Below, piece after piece: positions 6,753 to 7,555 of a DNA stretch of 7,555 nucleotides. The translations under genes were made by a program, and so were the position numbers. The notes beneath the pieces are model-generated. The model had not been told where the DNA came from. It saw nothing but the letters and a program-made list of their open reading frames with translations, and ran no database searches. The stretch lies in assembly GCA_017627975.1 (NCBI GenBank), contig JAGAFT010000211.1, forward strand, positions 1 through 7,555. Reading direction: 5' to 3'. Numbering within the stretch: the first letter of the stretch is position 1; the number at the start of each line of letters is the position of its first letter. Source of the stretch: Oscillospiraceae bacterium. Lineage in GTDB: Bacteria; Bacillota_A; Clostridia; Oscillospirales; Oscillospiraceae.

Positions 6753-7555
6753 ATGATTCAGGTTGATTTATCCGGTGCTCAGCGCTTCTTCACCCAGGCT
6801 GGTCCCGATTTTGCAGGCGTTGCGAGAGCTCATGACGTTCTCACCTCCGGCAGCGGACTCGGTGCGGATTTCACCGGCTGGCTCCATCTGCCGCAGAAGA
6901 TCAAGGAAACGGAGCTTGACCGCATTCTGGCCGCCGCGGACACCATCCGTTCACGTTCCAAGGCACTCGTCGTTATCGGTATCGGCGGCTCCTATCTTGG
7001 TGCCCGCGGCGCCATTGAGCTGCTGCGTCCGGTTCCCGGCCGCGGTGATCCCGAGATCTTCTTTGTCGGCAACGGCCTCTCGGCCGATGCCCTGAGCGAT
7101 ACGATTGAAAAGCTCGGCGGCCGCGACTTTGACGTAAACGTCATTTCCAAGTCCGGCACCACGCTGGAGCCCGCCATCGCCTTCCGCATCTTCCGCGAAC
7201 TGCTTGACAAGAAATACGGCGCAGACGCCGGGAAGCATATCTTTGCCACCACCGATGCCAAGCGCGGTGTGCTGAAATCTCTGGCCGACGCCAACGGCTG
7301 GGAGAGCTTTGTGGTTCCCGACGATGTCGGCGGCCGTTTCAGCGTTTTCTCCGCGGTCGGTCTGCTCCCGATGGCCGTTGCCGGAATCGATGTCCGCCGT
7401 GTCATCACCGCTGCAATCCGTGAGTTCGAAGCGCTCGATATGCGCAGCCCCGAGAACCCCGCCTGGCAGTATGCCGCCGCCCGTCAGAACCTGTACAGCA
7501 AGGGCTACACCGTTGAGATTCTCGGCTGCTATGAGCCCAGCTTCCGCTTCATGGC
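6753..7555 (+). CDS. pgi: Glucose-6-phosphate isomerase, 3'-truncated by window edge
   Basis: This cytoplasmic enzyme interconverts glucose 6-phosphate and fructose 6-phosphate in glycolysis and gluconeogenesis. The first 267 codons are visible and the frame stays open to the last base. The SIS-fold phosphosugar-binding motifs are present: VVIGIGGSYLGARGAIE (73-89), VISKSGTTLEP (130-140), and VGGRFSVFSAVGLLP (192-206), the Pgi signature region with the conserved Arg195. ENPAWQYAAARQNLYSKGYTVEIL and its spacing match the short bacterial form typical of Firmicutes (about 450 residues), so roughly 60% of the protein is here. Catalytic residues further downstream are outside the window. The start is set by GGGGAGGG at 6737-6744. 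An in-frame ATG at 6729 is too close to the predicted transcript start and lies before that site. It is divergent from the AI-2E-mtaB operon. Confidence 0.96.
   Translation, partial: MIQVDLSGAQRFFTQAGPDFAGVARAHDVLTSGSGLGADFTGWLHLPQKIKETELDRILAAADTIRSRSKALVVIGIGGSYLGARGAIELLRPVPGRGDPEIFFVGNGLSADALSDTIEKLGGRDFDVNVISKSGTTLEPAIAFRIFRELLDKKYGADAGKHIFATTDAKRGVLKSLADANGWESFVVPDDVGGRFSVFSAVGLLPMAVAGIDVRRVITAAIREFEALDMRSPENPAWQYAAARQNLYSKGYTVEILGCYEPSFRFM

Overview
The window looks like chromosomal DNA from a fairly GC-rich member of the Clostridia (Bacillota). Three things suggest this: strong purine-rich ribosome binding sites (AAGGAG, AGGAGG, GGGGAGGG), a Firmicutes-style short glucose-6-phosphate isomerase, and an MtaB-type tRNA methylthiotransferase beside an AI-2E family membrane protein. 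The species cannot be named from the sequence. I see no mobile element, CRISPR array, rRNA or tRNA, and no clearly undescribed system. The points worth a second look are within otherwise recognisable genes and one intergenic region.

Bases 1-3642 (+ strand) hold a sugar-type ABC importer in the order binding protein, double ATPase, permease, the same order as E. coli mglBAC. The binding protein lacks its N-terminus because the window starts inside it. A perfect 12-bp hairpin lies between it and the ATPase gene and may set their relative expression. The ATPase has one canonical ATP site and one fully degenerate site. The permease is in two frames; a single missing base near 3283 would explain this. 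A strong Rho-independent terminator (3682-3717) closes the operon.

Bases 3741-6367 (- strand) hold a two-gene operon converging on that terminator: an AI-2E family membrane protein (first transcribed) and mtaB, overlapping by ATGA. A good sigma-A-like promoter (6418-6446) and a strong ribosome binding site support starting the membrane protein at 6367 rather than at the longer ORF start at 6403.

Bases 6368-6752 form a 385-bp AT-rich divergent control region with both promoters, an inverted repeat over one -35 box, and helically phased direct repeats, one containing a perfect match to the Spo0A box TGTCGAA. From 6753 to the window end, on the + strand, runs the first 267 codons of pgi, the second enzyme of glycolysis. 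Sugar import and pgi fit together metabolically, but nothing in the sequence shows that they are co-regulated.
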